Below, piece after piece: positions 1 through 12,112 of a DNA stretch of 64,000 bases. Location: assembly GCA_019022495.1 (NCBI GenBank), contig JAFEKR010000003.1:1550001-1614000 (forward strand), given 5' to 3'. This DNA comes from Epichloe hybrida. Its lineage: Eukaryota; Ascomycota; Sordariomycetes; Hypocreales; Clavicipitaceae. Under the pieces are notes generated by a model that saw nothing but the letters and a program-made list of their open reading frames with translations, was not told the origin of the DNA and did no database searches. The first letter of the stretch is position 1. The number at the start of each line of letters is the position of its first letter. The translations under genes and the position numbers were made by a program.

Positions 1-144
1 TATTTAGGTTACTACTTAGGTACTATAGGTTTAAGGCTTCCTTACTAGGTAGTATAAGTATATTCTAAGTAAATATCCTATAGCTCCTTTATATTTAAAT
101 CTAGCTAATAGTTTATTTTCCTAAAAGGGTTTAAGAGTTTAACT
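1..144 (+). mobile_element. Gypsy-type family E, 3' internal remnant
   Basis: This is the last part of the internal region of an LTR retrotransposon that begins outside the window. It aligns closely with 21430-21571, the same region of the second family E copy. It ends in a purine-rich tract (around 124-136) just before the LTR, as expected of a polypurine tract. No open reading frame survives. The Gypsy assignment is only a guess from LTR style; no diagnostic domain was read here. Confidence 0.6.
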
Positions 145-411
145 TATTATAACTATAGTAAGAGAGATATAAATAAAGTAAAGGCTAAGGTTCTTAGTTA
201 TAGCTAAAGAGCTACTACTTAGGGGTAAGTATATAAAGGTCTTAAACTCTAACCTCCTATATCTCTTATAGGTAATCCTTATCTAAATACCTTACTATAT
301 ACACATAGCTATCTAGTAGCTACTTAGTTTTTCACGTAGGCTAAGGCTTATCTAAGGGCTCTATTATATGACTGTTCTGTCCGCGACTCCCTAGCCTCCG
401 TGCTCCTAACA
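145..411 (+). repeat. Family E LTR (3' LTR of element entering from the left)
   Basis: This is a 267-bp LTR, exactly the length of the family E LTR at 21572-21838 and of the one at 4496-5180 once its inserted MITE is removed. It ends in CTCCTAACA, the less mutated form of the CTCCTAATA seen at 21838. The five bases after it (gacct) would be the target duplication, but the partner copy is off the window. Confidence 0.75.
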
Positions 412-439
412 GACCTACTTTAGCCCTATTTTTATTAAT

Positions 440-1205
440 TGATTTTTAATATTTTTTGGGGTCATTGGCTGTGGCCAATGCATCTAATTTTCAAGGAACT
501 AAAAAAATTACTAGCAATACCTAGCTAGTGTAATAATTAATAACTAAATTCAATAATTACTATAGTGTTAGGTAAAACGTAAAAGAAATAAGCTTTAAGC
601 TATAAGTTTAGGGGCTAAAAAGTTAATATAAAAGTTAATAATAAACTTTATAGCTATAATTACATAAGAGTTATAATTTGCAATCATAGTTAAACTCAAA
701 TCCATTTAAGTTTTACTTATAGTATAAATCAATATAATTCCCCCTTCCTTTATAACTATTTTTATTCTATCTCTTTATATCTCTTCTATCTTATAACTTA
801 TTTTTTAAAGCTCTAAGGTAAACTTGAACCCTAAAAAAAACATAACTTATTCTTACTTAACTCTACTTCAATTCGCAATAAACACACTATATAATCATCA
901 GGTAGGTTAAGGGTTACTAATTAACTAATTAATAACTAACTAATGAGAAAATAGTATAGCTAAGGGTAACTATAAGCTAGGGGCTATAACTACTAGGCTA
1001 CAAAACCTAATAGCTATCTAAAAATCTAAGGAAATTCTAGATAAAAAGGAAATTTAAAAAACAAAAGAAAACATTAAGGAATTTAGGAAAAGTAAGAAAA
1101 AGAAAGGAAATAAAAAGCTAGAGAAGAAGGCTAGATATTTGGAAAAGGTTTGAAAAATAAAGATCTATAATGATTTAAGCAGTTTTACCTCGTGTCCGGG
1201 AGGGG
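440..1205 (-). mobile_element. A-tailed ~0.77-kb element, copy 1
   Basis: Read on the minus strand, this starts with CCCCTCCCGGACACGAGG and ends with a small hairpin (GCATTGGCC..GGCCAATG type), then ACCCCAAAAA and an A-rich tail. It is the same family as 59246-60027, where a 14-bp target duplication is clear, and as 43590-43897. On the strand opposite the A tail is a decayed lysine-rich reading frame (about 955-1170) related to the intact 74-codon frame at 59281-59505. Its mode of movement is inferred from the 59-kb copy. Confidence 0.65.
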
Positions 1206-2443
1206 ATCCCTAGATAATATTATTATAATTATAGGCGTTCCCTAGACCCTATAGGTTATCCTATCTATCGCTGCTATATAGTAGCATATAAGGCTTTAAT
1301 TTGTAAGATAATACTGCTATAGGGCGTTTAGGCCTATAAGGCTACTGAATTATTATGCCTTAAGTATCTAGATATACTAATTATAGCTAAGGATATCTCT
1401 AATAAGCGTTAATGAGTGTGTTAAGAAGCCGTAGGGCTTTACTTAGGTATATAATGCTTTGTAAAGGCCTTATAAGATAAGGGCTACCCTTATAAACTTA
1501 GTTTTAATAATAATAATTAACTATAAGCTACCCTCTAGACTATATAAGAATGCCTTAATAAATAGAAGCATTTCCCTAATGTTATTAAAATTAATAATAT
1601 ATATAAGACTAATTACTTTAGGCTTTATATCATAGCAATTACTACTATTATAGCTTATAATATAATTATAAATATTAGCTTTAGATTACTATTATCTAAT
1701 ATAGAGTAAAGCTATAAGTAGCTTCTTATAATATTTAATATAGTGCGTAAAGAGCACTATATTCAGGCCCCTTCTATTATCCTTAATCTTATAGATATAG
1801 AAAAGGCACTAAAAACGCCCTAAAGACTATTTTTCTAATAATATGATAGCAGCTCTGCATTTAGCACCTTATTGCTTGCGTTTAGGCCTGAATTCTTCGT
1901 GACTAGAAGGCCCTTAAAGAAGGTGCTACGAGGGTTATAAATAATACCTCACAAAAGGCCTTTAATAATAGCCTTACAGGCCTTATAAAGGTTTTTACTA
2001 AGCTTATATATGCTAACTAGCTTATAACCTTCTAGAGTATTTAGAATATTATAAAGCATACATATAATCCATAGTAAAATAACATTCTTTGATATATTAA
2101 AAACTAGTGGTTCCCCTAGCGTAAGTAATAGGCGTTTTATTTTATAGAATTCTATTATAATTTTAGCTAGTATACTAATAGTCCTATTAAATTAGCTTAT
2201 AAGAACTTCAAGTCTTACTTAATTATAGGCATAAGTAATCTCTTTTACCTCTTCCTTATTATAAGATAAATACTTTAGTTAATCCTCGAAAAATATAAAG
2301 AACATGTTATAATTAATAATTTAAGGCTTTAGAATTAATAAATTAGAAGGGATTAGCTTAGTAGGCTTCCCGTATAAATATTCTCTAAGGCTATTAAATT
2401 AATGAATTAGTAATATTGTTCAGCTTATGCCTTACGAGCTAGC
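1206..2443. other. Degenerate A+T-rich repeat DNA, left part
   Basis: No reading frame, RNA gene or recognisable element end is visible here. Composition and TpA density match the RIP-mutated repeats around it. It appears to continue beyond the mariner insertion at 3843-4490, so both pieces probably belong to one old element. I cannot place it in a family. Confidence 0.4.
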
Positions 2444-2445
2444 TA

Positions 2446-3840
2446 CAGTGGGTCCAGGTAATTCCGAAGCAGTAGTAACGCGACCATGTACCACATGTAC
2501 ATAGTAGAATATTCAAACCGCGATTTCTCTACCAATTCAAGTGCAATTTAAATTTCATTATAGACAGTAAATACCTAAGTGAATTCTCTATTGATTAATA
2601 TAACTACTATTTGGTGTACTACCTATTTGCGTTGATAATTGCCTTAATTCGGTGAGGCATTGTAATAATTAGCTTCTCTAAAAGCTCTTCACTAAAATCC
2701 TCGTATACCTCTATAGCAGCCGTTTTAAGTCTAGAAAATAGTCCTATGCTCTCTGTTATATGCATTAGCTTAGGATAATGCTTATAGATTTTCTGTTTTA
2801 ATAATTTCCAGACATTCTCAATTAGGTTAAGGTTAGGTAAATATAGCAGCCACGGTAGCAATTTAATCCCATTCTATGAACTCTAACTACGTAACTAACT
2901 TTGTATGGATTAAGCTCTAAATATAAGAGCATTATTGTACATGAAGATATTACTAGGTTCTAAAATTATAGGTAATTTGGACTATAGGGTGTTATGTATT
3001 ACTTGTGAAGTAACGCCTTATTATGCTCAATCCGGATTGCTAACTAGCACGTATAATAAAGAGCGTTTAGAAGCGCTAAAAGCACCCTAAAACATTAGTA
3101 ATTTACGCGTTATTCGCGGCTTTAGTTATATAAGGTTAGGTTTAAGTCTCTCTCCCTAAAGACCTTTTGTTAATTAGTTATAATACTTTCTCTAGAGGGG
3201 TATATTTGCTTACATAACGCATAAAACACTACTCTAGTTTCTAACTATTAGAACTTACTATAGAAACCTTTTTAGAAAGAAAACCCTTATGCTACTATAA
3301 GATTAGCTTCTAATAATAAAGCTATGCAAATCTTAGCCTCTATAACGCGTTCTCTAGTGTTAATTTTAGTCGTTAAAGTGCGTGCTTATGTTAAATACCC
3401 TCTTGTTTAAGGTATTGAGTTAGAGTTGTAACATAACACGCTAGAGATGCCTTCTAAAGAAGCTGTTTGTTATAAATAAGGGGATTTTCACTAATAATTT
3501 AATTAATAACTCTTTTATTGTGATTAGATAATTTTTTGGCTGTCCTAGGCGTAGTAAATCTTAACCCTTGATTTGATGTTGATATCGTTACGCGATGCCA
3601 TATACGCTGCCCGCGGGAATGCCCTCTTCCTTAGCGATGTGTTATAGTAAGTAATTTTTTTCATATAATTTATAATTCTACCCCTCTTATAAGGACTCTA
3701 ATTCTTTTTTTAGGTAATACGAGGCATTGTGGAAGGAGTAATTATGTCTTGAAGATAGAGTCTTTATTATTATAATAGACGCGCTACTTAAAAATACGCG
3801 ACTTTAGTGGAAATTCTTCGGAATTACCTGGACCCCACTG
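2446..3840 (-). mobile_element. Tc1/mariner-type DNA transposon, inactive
   Basis: The ends are inverted copies of CAGTGGGTCCAGGTAATTCC (right end with one extra G), extending through GAAG. Each is flanked by TA (2444-2445 and 3841-3842), the target duplication of the Tc1/mariner superfamily. The 1395-bp length fits a one-gene element. The transposase remnant runs on the minus strand with its C-terminal end near the left terminus. Confidence 0.88.
2619..3600 (-). pseudogene. Tc1/mariner DDE transposase relic
   Basis: The last 80 codons (2861 to 2619) are open. They resemble the C-terminal part of fungal Tc1/mariner transposases: a Pro-rich block, then a motif reading PNLNLIENVW where PDLNPIENVW is usual, followed by a basic tail. 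Just upstream, around 2915-2945, another frame shows NNALI where DNAPI is usual. Both catalytic-motif Asp residues are therefore Asn, which are G-to-A changes typical of RIP. Stops interrupt the frame upstream and the N-terminal boundary is a guess. The gene is dead. Confidence 0.75.
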
Positions 3841-3842
3841 TA

Positions 3843-4490
3843 AATTCGGCTATTATTATGTAATTTGCCCTATTAATTCTAATAGTAATTTACCCTCCTA
3901 TATGCCTATATACTTATTAACCTTTATAACCGTAGTTTATATCTTATAAAGGAAGCTATATATTCTTACTAGTAGCTGCAAAGGCCCTTAGTATATTAGT
4001 AATTAAGATAATAAGGGATATATACTCTATGTCAAGCTTACATTCATTAATAGGATTTATATAATCTAACCCTTTAAATCCTTAACCTTATTTATATTAG
4101 TTAGCGATAAGAGCCTTGTAATAAACACGATAAGACTGCTATAACTATAGGGGATTAGGCTACTTTATAGGGCTTTTTTTGGGTTATCATACTAGAAAGA
4201 CTGTAGCTTCCAGCTGCCTATGGACCCTATTGGCTAAATTATAGTATATAATATATATTAATATAAGCAGAGGTAGTGGAAGCGGTATTACAAGGGACGC
4301 GCGGTAAGGGTAGAGGCCATGGTTAGTCTAAAAGAGGTTTAAGAGGCTATATAACTACTAGGGTAATGTAATTATTAGCAAGATAAGCTATAGAAGAGCT
4401 ACCTACATTGCTAGCTAAGAAGGGAGGTTGCTAATTAAAGAATTATAGCTAGATAAACTAGCTAGACTAATTAATATATATATATTAAAA
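3843..4490. other. Degenerate A+T-rich repeat DNA, right part
   Basis: This continues the sequence interrupted by the mariner element. It contains a slightly more G+C-rich patch near 4260-4340 but no frame or recognisable terminus. It is the host DNA into which family E inserted, with target GAAAA at 4491-4495. Confidence 0.4.
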
Positions 4491-4495
4491 GAAAA

Positions 4496-5180
4496 TGTTA
4501 TGACTGTAGTTAGAGAGATATAAACGTAGTGAAGGCTAAGGTTCTTAGTTATAGCCAGAGCATTGCACTACAAATGATTTGTAGTGTATTTTGTTTTTAA
4601 CAAATAATATATATCTAATCTTAGAAAATATATAGAGATATAAAACTTCTTTTTTTAGATAGATAACTAAAAAACTACAATGGAGTTATATATGAAAGTG
4701 GGTCTAAAAGTGGGTATTACGTGTGGAAATTAGAAAAACTACATTTTACTACATTTTAGCATTACAAATACATTACAAATGTAGTTTTTCTAATTTATGG
4801 GTAATAGGCCCACTTTTGGGCCCACTTTGAGATATAGTATTTTTCTACGGATTTATCTCTATAGGATTGTATACTCTATATGATAATATATTTCATTATA
4901 AGCTAGCTATAAAATGAAATATAAAAACTACAAATCACACTACACTAACTACAAACAATGCTCTGGTTATAGCTAGAGAGCTACTACTTAGGGGTAAGTA
5001 TATAAAGGTCTTAAAGTCTAACCTTTTATATATCTTATAGGTAGTCGTTTTCTAAATACCTTACTATATATATATAGCTACCTAGTAGCTACTTAGTCAT
5101 TTATATAGCCTAAGGCGTATCTAAGGGTTTTATTATATTACTATCCTATCCCTAGCTTCCTAGCCCCCATACTTCTAATA
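4496..5180 (+). repeat. Family E left (5') LTR, split by a MITE
   Basis: It starts TGTTATGAC and ends CTTCTAATA. The LTR sequence is 4496-4555 plus 4974-5180; the middle is a hAT-like MITE and its duplicated target. Removing those leaves 267 bp, identical in length to the right LTR. Confidence 0.85.
4556..4965. mobile_element. hAT-like MITE 1 (410 bp)
   Basis: The terminal inverted repeats are CAGAGCATTG and CAATGCTCTG. Both sides are flanked by the exact 8-bp duplication GTTATAGC (4548-4555, 4966-4973). An 8-bp duplication with CAGAG-type ends is the hallmark of the hAT superfamily. Paired GTGGG(T/C)C motifs lie in inverted orientation near 4700 and 4810, and short TGTAGT-type repeats lie inside the ends. 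There is no coding capacity, so it would depend on a transposase elsewhere. Confidence 0.85.
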
Positions 5181-6211
5181 TACTACCCCCTTAATATATA
5201 ATTATCCTTAATTAAAAAGAGCTACTTAGCTAGTATATATATACGATATATAACTCATAATAGTATCTATATCCCTAGCTATTTTACTAGTATATAGTAT
5301 TATATTTACTTTAAATAATAAGATAAATATTATAGGGTCCGAGGTAATACCTTTATTAACCTTTAATTATAAATAGCTATATACTAACTACTTTATTACC
5401 TCTAATATATATACCTTTATCTAAGAGGTTATTAGCACTAGGTAAGTAAACTACTTCTATTAAATTTTATAATTAGGTTAACTAAATAAGGTAATATATA
5501 CTATTTAAAATAAATAACTTCTTATCTAATATGAGGGATATTATATTAATCTTACTAGGAGTTTATAGCTAGTATATATATTTACTAGTAGTAGCTATAG
5601 CTATAAATATTATGATTCCTAGATTAGCTACATATAATATATAAATTACTTAAGGGTTTAGATCTAATATAAAAAAGGCTTACTTTCCCTTACTTTTATA
5701 TACTTTTCTTCCCTTTATATCCTTCCTTAATATTATAAGTTACTTTACCTATAAACTAGTGGCTTTATAGCTTTTATTATAGTTATTACTAATATTCTAT
5801 AGTATTACTTTATTATTTATATCTATTCTTCTTTAAAATATTTAAATCTTCTTAAACACTAAAATATTAGTTACTTACCTTTAACCTATAAGTTTCTTAT
5901 AGTATATTACTACTAACTTACTAAAAGTTAATAATATCTTTAATATAAAAGATTACTTTACTATTACCTTTCTTTAGTAAGAAAACTCCCTTAATATTCC
6001 CTTTAGAATCTTCTAAGAAGTATATAGTCTTAAAGATTTTAATATAAGTATAATATCTCTAACCCTTAATACTTAACTTACTAACTTATAGCTAGTAATA
6101 CTACTAGTATAAAGATTCCTTATATCTACTATATATAGTAAGTTATAATATAAGCTATTATACCTAAGGATAGTAATAGTATAGCACTATAATATTTAAG
6201 AAAGGTCAAAA
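5181..6211 (+). mobile_element. Family E internal region, 5' part
   Basis: This A+T-rich stretch directly follows the left LTR, where primer binding and gag would lie. There are no open frames and no identifiable motif. It is interrupted at CTATC (6212-6216) by Copia-B copy 1 and resumes at 10662. Confidence 0.6.
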
Positions 6212-6216
6212 CTATC

Positions 6217-6505
6217 TGTTAGAACAAAGGTGATATCAATCGCGCGTCGCAGCCGCAATTACCTAGCAAAAGCTTAGGCCACGCGCGCCTTACACGTAAC
6301 TTATAACCTAGCCTGTTAATTAGCTAGGAAGTGTAGGGCTATAAACACGTAACCCCCTTTTCCCTTCTTGAATTATAGCTACTAACCTTTAACTTCTCTT
6401 TTCTATACATATATAATATAGCCTAGAATAGATAATTAATAATAATACTATTCTTTAGGCTCATAACCTTATTAGATTAAATTTAATACCCTATAAAAAC
6501 TAACA
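6217..6505 (+). repeat. Copia-B copy 1, 5' LTR
   Basis: This 289-bp LTR matches 10368-10656, the solo LTR at 27972-28260 and, in reverse, 57313-57599. Despite heavy A+T drift it keeps G+C-rich blocks such as CGCGCGTCGCAGCCGC. Confidence 0.9.
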
Positions 6506-7157
6506 CTAATTAGTAGTTACCTTTATAAATAACTACGTAGTCTTTAAATACTATAGATTAGTAAGGTTTATTAGAAGAGGTAGCTTACCTAATAATAACT
6601 TACCTTATAAAATAGGAGGGCTACGTTTAATAATAATTTATACTAATAGAAAGGTATAATATAGCTCTCTTCTTACTTTAGTATTAATATCTATATCTTT
6701 ATACGTTCTAAAACAATAAAGAAGGGTTTAATACTAGTAACTAAGCTATCCCCTTATCTTTGTTTATTATATATTCTATTATATATTTAAAGCTAACTAC
6801 CTTACCTTATAACCCTTTATATTAGTAATATAAGTTACATAATTCATGTTTATACCCCTCCTATCCCCTTATATTAAAGATTTACTCCCCCTTAATTAAT
6901 TAGAATATTAGATATAGCTAGACTATCTAGGACCTCTAGTTAATTTAGAGTTCCTAGTAAGAGTAATATCTATAATAATACTATAGAAGGTATTAAAGCT
7001 AAAGATAGTAGTAAATACCTTAATAAAGGGAAAACCCTTATTTACCTTACCTAAATCCCCTATATCTCTATAAAACTCTAATAATATATTATAAAGAAAC
7101 TACTTTAAGAAATAAGAAGCTCTAAATATAAAGAGATAATAATACCTTAATAAATTA

Positions 7158-7243
7158 CCCTTTTATTGCTAGTAATTCTTTTGGTTCCCTGAAAATTAGA
7201 TGCATTGGCCACAGCCAATGACCCCAAAAAAAATTAAAAATCA
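7158..7243 (+). mobile_element. A-tailed element, 5'-truncated fragment
   Basis: This has the last ~85 bp of the family seen at 59246-60027: the GCATTGGCCACAGCCAATG hairpin followed by ACCCC and an A-rich tail. It lies exactly at the internal deletion of Copia-B copy 1. 5' truncation is typical of elements copied by target-primed reverse transcription. Confidence 0.75.
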
Positions 7244-9545
7244 ATATAAGGTTCTCTATAAATAAGGGTATAATATTAATATTAAGGCTATTAAGAAGCT
7301 AATAAGAATTTACTACTAATACTATATATATATAAATAGCCCTAATTACTTTAAATTTACCCTTAAGGAGAAGTATAGCTTTAATTATAAAGTAATAGTA
7401 AATACTTTTTACCTTAATAGTAACTACCTTATACTCTATACTATAGATATAGCTATAGCGTTTAATATAGCGAAATTCCTTAATAATATCTCTATAAAAA
7501 TAACCTAGGAAGCCCTCTAGATATACTAGATTAATACTTACCTAGGCCCTCTGGATTTTATTATTATAAATACTAGAATAAACTTCTATAGTAATAAATT
7601 TAGATAATTTATAGCTTTAATATTAATTTTAATTAAGGAAGTCCTTATTAAGGTATACTATAGTATTAGGAAGGTTAAAAGGTATTATAAGCTACTTTAA
7701 AGGGCCTATAATATAATTAGGTATAAATATCCTATAATACCTAAACCTATTACCTTATAAATAATAATAAAGGCCCTAAATAATACTATAAGCCCTAATA
7801 GCTTTATTCTAACCCTTCTTATCTTTAAAGCTTACCTATATATAATAAATAAGTCCTTGCTATTACCTAATATTATATAGCGTGTAATTATAGTATAGAA
7901 GGCTACTAAAGAGATTAAGAGGCTTTATAGTATTAGGAAAGTTAATAAGGCCCTTATTAAACATAATAGCCTAGATACCTTAAAGACCCTTAGTTTACTA
8001 CTAGGATTAAAGGTCTAAGTCTAGTAAGAAGGTAAGGGATAGGTAAGCTTATATAAGCTACTAGTAATAACTTAAGAGAGCTATATACTTAATATACCTA
8101 GAGGCCTAAAGACCTTTAGGTTAACCTCTATTAAGCCTTACTATAATAATTCTAGTATAGAGAAGGCAGTAAAGCTTAGTAAAGAGAAAAAGGAGAAAGA
8201 GTAAGAGGCCTAAGATAAGAATATAGTACTAGTAATACTACTAAAGCATAGGTATAAAAGGCACTAAAAGAACCCTTTTATAATACCTTAAGAGACTAAT
8301 ACCTTCCTATTAGTAAAAGAGTATAGTAACTTAGCCCTTATAATTAAGCTATATAAGAAAGGAATTATTAAGACCCTAGGTAAACCTTTTTAACTATTAA
8401 TAAAAGCGGAGATTAATACTATAATAAAGTAAGGTATATTTAAATTTATTATATTTAATAAGAAGAAGTATAGTAGGATTTAAATCTTTAATTCCTAAAA
8501 TATTAATAAGATTAAAGGTAAGATAATAAAACCTTATAAAAAGTTATACCTTATAATCTAAGGATATAAGAATAAAGGGAAATAGGCTATCCTTATATAG
8601 GCCCTAATAATTTAATAAGTAAGCTAATGCCTTATCCTTATAATAGCCTTATTAGCAAGATTAAGGAAATTCCTTATCTAGCTATATAATATCTATTAGG
8701 TATATATATAGGCCTATATATTACTAAAGCGGCTAATCCTAGCGCGCTTACTAATTTAGATATAGCACCTTTACCTGCCTAGCATGATTTTAAGGGTTAT
8801 AAAGCCCCTCTATAGGCTTATAGAGGCTAGAATGTATTAGTAAGTTATATATTATAAGTATTATAGAGACAACCTCTAGATAGAAACCTCTATATATAAT
8901 CCTTACCTACTTTTAACTATAAAGAAAAGCCCTAACTTTACATATATTAGAATATAAACTAATAATACCCTTAGCCTATTAGATAAGAAGTTCTCTAAGA
9001 AGGAAAAGACTTAACTATTTACTATAGGCTTTAATATAAAGCTAAAGTAATATCTAACCTAGGGTAATTCCCTTATATTTAATAGAGGCATTATTACGCT
9101 AGAGAATAATACTATTAAGATATAGTAAAAGGGATAGAGTAATAAGTTAGAATTAGTTCTAATAATTAATTTAAAGCATAAATACATTAAGTAAAGGGCC
9201 TAAGGCGCTAATATTACCTTAATATACTAACTAGAGGCTTGCTTTAATCTATCTATTGCCATATAGCACTAAGAGCTAACCCTAGAGAATATAAAAGCCC
9301 TTAACTATTATCTAAAGTAGTAAATGAATTACCTAGAAAGAGGCCTAATATTTATCCTAATAGACCTTAAGAAGGTAAAGCTCTTTGCCTTTATAAATAG
9401 ATTATTTGCTAATAACTAGGACCTATCCTTATAACTAGGATATATACTTATCCTAGCTAATAAAGACTATACTAATAGTAAATTTATAATTAAAGGTAAT
9501 ATTATACACTTTAGCTTAATAAAGAGTAAAAGAGTTATATAAAGT

Positions 9546-9752
9546 ATGCTTACCTTAGAGGTTTATAGTATAGTAACTAGCGTTAATATAGCTTATATAA
9601 TCATAATAACCCTAAACCTAGTTACTAACAAACTAAAGCTTCTAAAGATCCTAGTTATTATATATATAGATTTATACTCCTTATATAAGTGCCTTATTAA
9701 GCTTAGTATAATAAAAGAGAAACACCTAATAATTAATATTATAGCTCTTTAA
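9546..9752 (+). pseudogene. Copia-B RNase H-domain remnant
   Basis: This 68-codon open stretch lies inside Copia-B copy 1. Its order of residues fits the RNase H region of fungal Ty1/copia Pol: a (S)ELY-like start now reading LEVYSIV, then IYIDLYSLYKCLIKL where LYTDSKSLYDCLVKL is usual, then a KEKHL..I block. The usual catalytic Asp positions are partly changed. It is not a functional gene, but it fixes the strand of the element. The reverse transcriptase lies upstream in decayed frames. Confidence 0.75.
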
Positions 9753-10367
9753 TAATTATATAAGCGCTAAGAACTCTATAAGATCTAATAGATTAATAAG
9801 GAGAATAACCTAGCTAATGCCTTTATAAAGGTATTACTTAATAAGGCCCTTAAGAGCTTTATCTTAACTAACTAACTATTTAGATAAAGGGATAGGTTAC
9901 TTACATATAACACATATATAGTAAGAGAAAAGGTAATTCTCTAGGAGGGTAGCTATAGGGATAAGATAGTAATATATAGGGGATTTACGCCTTTATAGTT
10001 AATATCCCTAGTAGCTATAACTACGCTAGCCTACTAGGCCCTCCTAGTAAACTATAGAAATTAATAGTAATATGTAGGAGAAGGAAGGTGTTATATTAGA
10101 AGGGGGAAGACACTATATATATACTATAGCGTAGAACATATATTATTTTAAGGAAAGAAGGGATTTAGAAGGGATTTACTTATTCTTATATAGGCTTATA
10201 AGCTAAGTAAGATTATTATTTCCCTTTTATTAGCTACTATATACCTAGATAGGCTATAAGTTCTTTTCCTTATATCCCTTATTAATGAAATCCTTAATTA
10301 CCTTTCTTTTTTATTTTTATAATTAATATTGCGCATTAATAATCATATTAAAAGAGAGAGGTTTTAG

Positions 10368-10656
10368 TGTTAAAACAAAGGTGATATTCATCACGTGTCA
10401 TAGCCGCAATTACCTAGCAAAAGCTTAGGCTACGCGCGCCTTATATATAACTTATAACCTAGCTTATTAATTAGCTAGGAAGTATAGGGCTATAAACGCG
10501 TAACCCCCTTTTCCCTTATTTAATCGCAGCTGCTAGCCTTTGACTTCTCTTTTCTATACACACATAACGCAGCCTAGAATAAATAATTAATAATAATACT
10601 ATTCTTCGGGCTCACAACCTTATTAGATTGAATTTAATACCCTGTGAAAACTAACA
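10368..10656 (+). repeat. Copia-B copy 1, 3' LTR
   Basis: This 289-bp LTR starts TGTTAAAAC and ends CTAACA, followed by target copy CTATC. It is less mutated than its 5' partner in several G+C-rich blocks. Confidence 0.9.
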
Positions 10657-10661
10657 CTATC

Positions 10662-10972
10662 CTAGTTTAGTATACTAACTCTTTAAGTTTAACTTTACTA
10701 CTATCTTACTACATACTACTACTAACTTATATAAATAACTTAATAAAGTATATATATTATATATAAAATAATAAAGATTATATAAGGGTATATTTTCCTT
10801 TTCCTTATTACTTATATCCCCTAGGGTTATAGACTTATAGTGCCTTAGCTAAGGTGTAGCTATAAGTTAAATAAATACTTATATTATATATAAACTATAC
10901 TATTAAAAGGTTATTAGCCTTATTAGTTTAATTAAAATAAGTAAAGCTCTTAGATAATATTTTGAAACTTAG
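10662..10972 (+). mobile_element. Family E internal region, middle part
   Basis: This piece of family E lies between the end of Copia-B copy 1 and the start of Copia-B copy 2. It is A+T-rich with no frame. CTTAG at 10968-10972 would be the target of the second Copia-B insertion, but its partner was lost with the truncation at about 19772. Confidence 0.55.
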
Positions 10973-11070
10973 TGTTGGTTTTCATAGGGTATTGAATTCA
11001 ATCTAATACGGTTGTGAGCCTAAAGAATAGTATTATCATTGATTCTCTATTCTAGGCTGCGTTATGTGTG

Positions 11071-11901
11071 TATTGAAATGTAGGGAGCTAGTTACCAGCT
11101 GCCAGCTAGCAACAGCTGTACAAGTGCAAGCTCTACGGTCGGGGACCGATAGGGCCGCAACGTTGAATTAATTAACGCAACGCAACGGAAGGTTGTGGCA
11201 GTTAACAACTAATAGAATTCGATTTAGATCACTTTTATAATATCTTATAGAGCAATAGAATTGATTTTAGATACGTTGTACGGGCAATGCGGCTGTTATT
11301 AGTTAAGAGGACTAGCTATCTAGCTAGTTAAAAAGATCTTCTTCCTCTCATAGACTTACTAACTATATCGGTGGATCCAGGCCGCTAACGGGGTCTTACA
11401 GGCCACTTTTGATTTTCCACAAAATTCATTTGTATGCAAAAATCAAAAAATCGACTCACCACCATACTAGCTAGCAACCCGTATGCACTAACTTTTAGTC
11501 TAAAAAATAACCTTATATAAAGAGAAAACCCTATCTTTAAGCTTCAATTTACTATATATGAAACTTTTATACGACCTCTAGATAAAGAGAAAATCGTTGT
11601 CAAAGATAGCTATAGGGTAAGTTATATGTAGGGTAACCTGCTTACGTCACCCTAGCTTACGTCACCCTAGCTTACCTAATTACTAGTAGCATGGTTATAG
11701 CCACACTTATAGCCATAACGCAATTGACTAATTAGTCATCCACACGGTCAGTCGCAGCTATTAACAGCTGCGACGTAGTTATTAATAGCTGCCCTCGCGA
11801 CCGTTGACAGCTGCAGTGCAGCTATTAGACTTGCAAAGCAAGCTAGTAATAAGAAGGTTCTTTAACTAGAAAAGGGCTAAAAATAGGTCTTATTTTTAAC
11901 A
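11071..11901 (-). repeat. Copia-A copy 1, 3' LTR (831 bp)
   Basis: On the plus strand it starts TATTGAAATGTAGGGAG and ends CTTATTTTTAACA. It contains a short tandem repeat of cttacgtcaccctag near 11640-11670, with one unit fewer than the partner LTR, and several CAGCTG-rich small palindromes near 11090-11115 and 11745-11830. Confidence 0.92.
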
Positions 11902-12112
11902 CCCCCTCTACAAAAGAATTACATTTAAAGCAATTAGAAGTGTACAAAGAGACTATAGGGAAAAACAACAACTTTTGATAATAACAGATAAAAGGGAAAA
12001 ACAGGAAAAAATAAAAGAAAAGACCCCCTTTTTGAATTCCTAGCTATCGTTAAATATAGCTCCCTTTTTGACGTTGTTTTTAGTTCCCTGTTGAAGGGAA
12101 TTAGTTATTAGT

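Larger units (their letters stand above)
6217..10656 (+). mobile_element. Copia-B copy 1, LTR retrotransposon with internal deletion
   Basis: The LTRs are 6217-6505 and 10368-10656, both 289 bp. They start TGTTA(G/A)AAC and end CTAACA, and are flanked by the 5-bp duplication CTATC (6212-6216, 10657-10661). After the 5' LTR comes CTAATTAGTAGTTACC, the shared primer-site region of Copia-B, C and F. Before the 3' LTR is a purine run (about 10350-10362). Compared with copy 3, about 2.4 kb of the gag/protease region is missing. At that point stands a 3' fragment of the A-tailed element (7158-7243). An RNase H remnant at 9546-9752 fixes the plus orientation. Confidence 0.9.
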
